Origin: Dyadobacter pollutisoli
Lineage (GTDB): Bacteria > Bacteroidota > Bacteroidia > Cytophagales > Spirosomataceae
DNA length: 64,000 nucleotides
Direction: 5' to 3'
NCBI RefSeq assembly: GCF_026625565.1
Contig: NZ_CP112998.1
Coordinates: 3,164,501-3,228,500 of the forward strand
Below the pieces are notes generated by a model that made no database searches, was not told where the DNA came from, and saw only the letters and a program-made list of their open reading frames with translations. Of the stretch, positions 63,286 through 64,000 are shown in pieces (positions within the stretch are counted from its first letter, which is position 1; each line of letters opens with the position of its first letter). The position numbers and the translations under genes were made by a program.

Positions 63286-64000
63286 TTACTCGCTCTTGAG
63301 CGATTTCACCGGATTCATTAATGCGGCACGAATGGCCTGATAGCTCACCGTGAGCACGGTGATGGTCATCGCGCCCAATGCGGCTACGGGGAAAATCCAC
63401 CATTGGACAGTCGTATGATATTTATAGGTCAAGAGCCAGTCATTCAGGAAGTAATAGGCAATCGGGCTGGCGATCAGACAGGAGATAATCACCAATATTA
63501 CAAAGTCCTGGGACATTAACTGCCACAAATTGACCATAGAAGCACCCAGTACTTTCCTGATCCCGATCTCCTTCACACGTTGCTCGGCCACGAAAGAAGC
63601 CAGCCCGAACAAGCCGAGACACGATATGAAAACGGCAAGGCAGGCGAAGATTGCCGCAAGCTTTCCAATACGCTCTTCTGACGAAAATTTCTTCCCAAAT
63701 TCCTCATTGACAAACTGGTACTCAAAAGGAGCGGAAGGAACGTGTTTTTTCAGGATCGTTTCCACGGCAGCAATTGACTCAACCGCATTTTTTGTCGGGT
63801 TCAATCTGATCGTCATGAAGTTGGTAGCCTTGCCAGTGAAGTAAAACGTCTGTTTTACAGGCTCGTAAGGTGATTCCATCAGCATATCCTTGATCACGCC
63901 GATAATGGTGTAGAATTCGGCTTCTTTCCCAAAACCCCACTGTACGACCTTCCCGACAGGATTTTTTATACCCATAAATTTCACAGCGGCCTCATTGACT
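63286..64000 (-). CDS. FtsX/MacB-type ABC permease (partial, C-terminal part)
   Basis: Open reading frame of 237 codons that runs off the right edge, so the start is outside the window. It has the last FtsX unit: a periplasmic loop, then helices, with RVKEIGIRKVLGASMVNLWQ and the C-terminus AALMNPVKSLKSE. It is convergent with the DUF1680 operon and is similar to the end of the permease at 45537. Confidence 0.92.
   Translation of the reverse strand, partial: VNEAAVKFMGIKNPVGKVVQWGFGKEAEFYTIIGVIKDMLMESPYEPVKQTFYFTGKATNFMTIRLNPTKNAVESIAAVETILKKHVPSAPFEYQFVNEEFGKKFSSEERIGKLAAIFACLAVFISCLGLFGLASFVAEQRVKEIGIRKVLGASMVNLWQLMSQDFVILVIISCLIASPIAYYFLNDWLLTYKYHTTVQWWIFPVAALGAMTITVLTVSYQAIRAALMNPVKSLKSE

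Noticed and set aside
1..64000. tRNA or rRNA genes, CRISPR arrays, insertion sequences
   Set aside because: The intergenic regions were read for cloverleaf-like, repeat-spacer and transposase patterns; none was convincing by eye.

Overview
The window reads as chromosome of a Bacteroidota member, most likely order Cytophagales and resembling Dyadobacter or its Spirosomataceae relatives (inference). The signs are a SusC/SusD pair, several FtsX-type permeases with the family-typical C-terminus, LytTR regulator/PHFLFN-kinase pairs, twin-arginine Gfo/Idh/MocA oxidoreductases, tandem DUF1680 glycosidases, and Bacteroidota-like TAnnTTTG promoter motifs. No rRNA, tRNA, CRISPR array, transposase or phage gene was recognised.

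Layout. 1-10299 (minus): most of a complex I operon in the order nuoA, B, CD (fused), E, F, G, H, I, J, K, L; nuoL runs off the left edge. 10388-20384: a CBS protein, an SDR/AraC pair, a PD40 beta-propeller protein, an aldo/keto reductase and AraC regulator, a secreted MocA-type oxidoreductase, a membrane protein/HTH pair whose HTH gene is broken at an A11 tract, a GT92-like glycosyltransferase and a SulP transporter. 20444-23567 (minus): mnmH-selD-rhodanese-TlpA, a 2-selenouridine tRNA-modification operon. 24035-33039: another MocA oxidoreductase, an MBL-fold hydrolase, an esterase/rhamnosidase operon facing a LysR regulator with a clear LysR-type box, and an MTHFR-like gene.

33279-48430 is the accessory core. 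A LytTR regulator/kinase pair plus an ABC-2 ATPase/permease pair is present twice in mirror image (34297-39460 and 41584-45022). Between the arms lies a small AT-rich island: a short ORF that may have a SinR/Cas2-like ferredoxin fold, translationally coupled to a complete PIN-domain nuclease, then an MNT-HEPN fusion gene broken at an A9 tract. A compact ABC unit with a very small membrane partner sits inside the left arm. The region is bracketed by two 175-bp direct repeats (163/175 identical by hand count) from an SRPBCC gene, intact on the left and a 3' remnant on the right; a decayed zinc-type oxidoreductase pseudogene lies beside the left copy. A PadR regulator with its permease precedes the right copy.

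48532-64000: a thioredoxin-like lipid-phase or periplasmic protein, a small CBU_0592-like membrane protein, a TetR regulator divergent from susC/susD plus a secreted metallophosphoesterase (a utilisation locus probably aimed at a phosphorylated or phosphodiester substrate), an ACE-like M2 peptidase lipoprotein, two tandem DUF1680/GH127-type glycosidases, and the 3' end of another FtsX permease gene.
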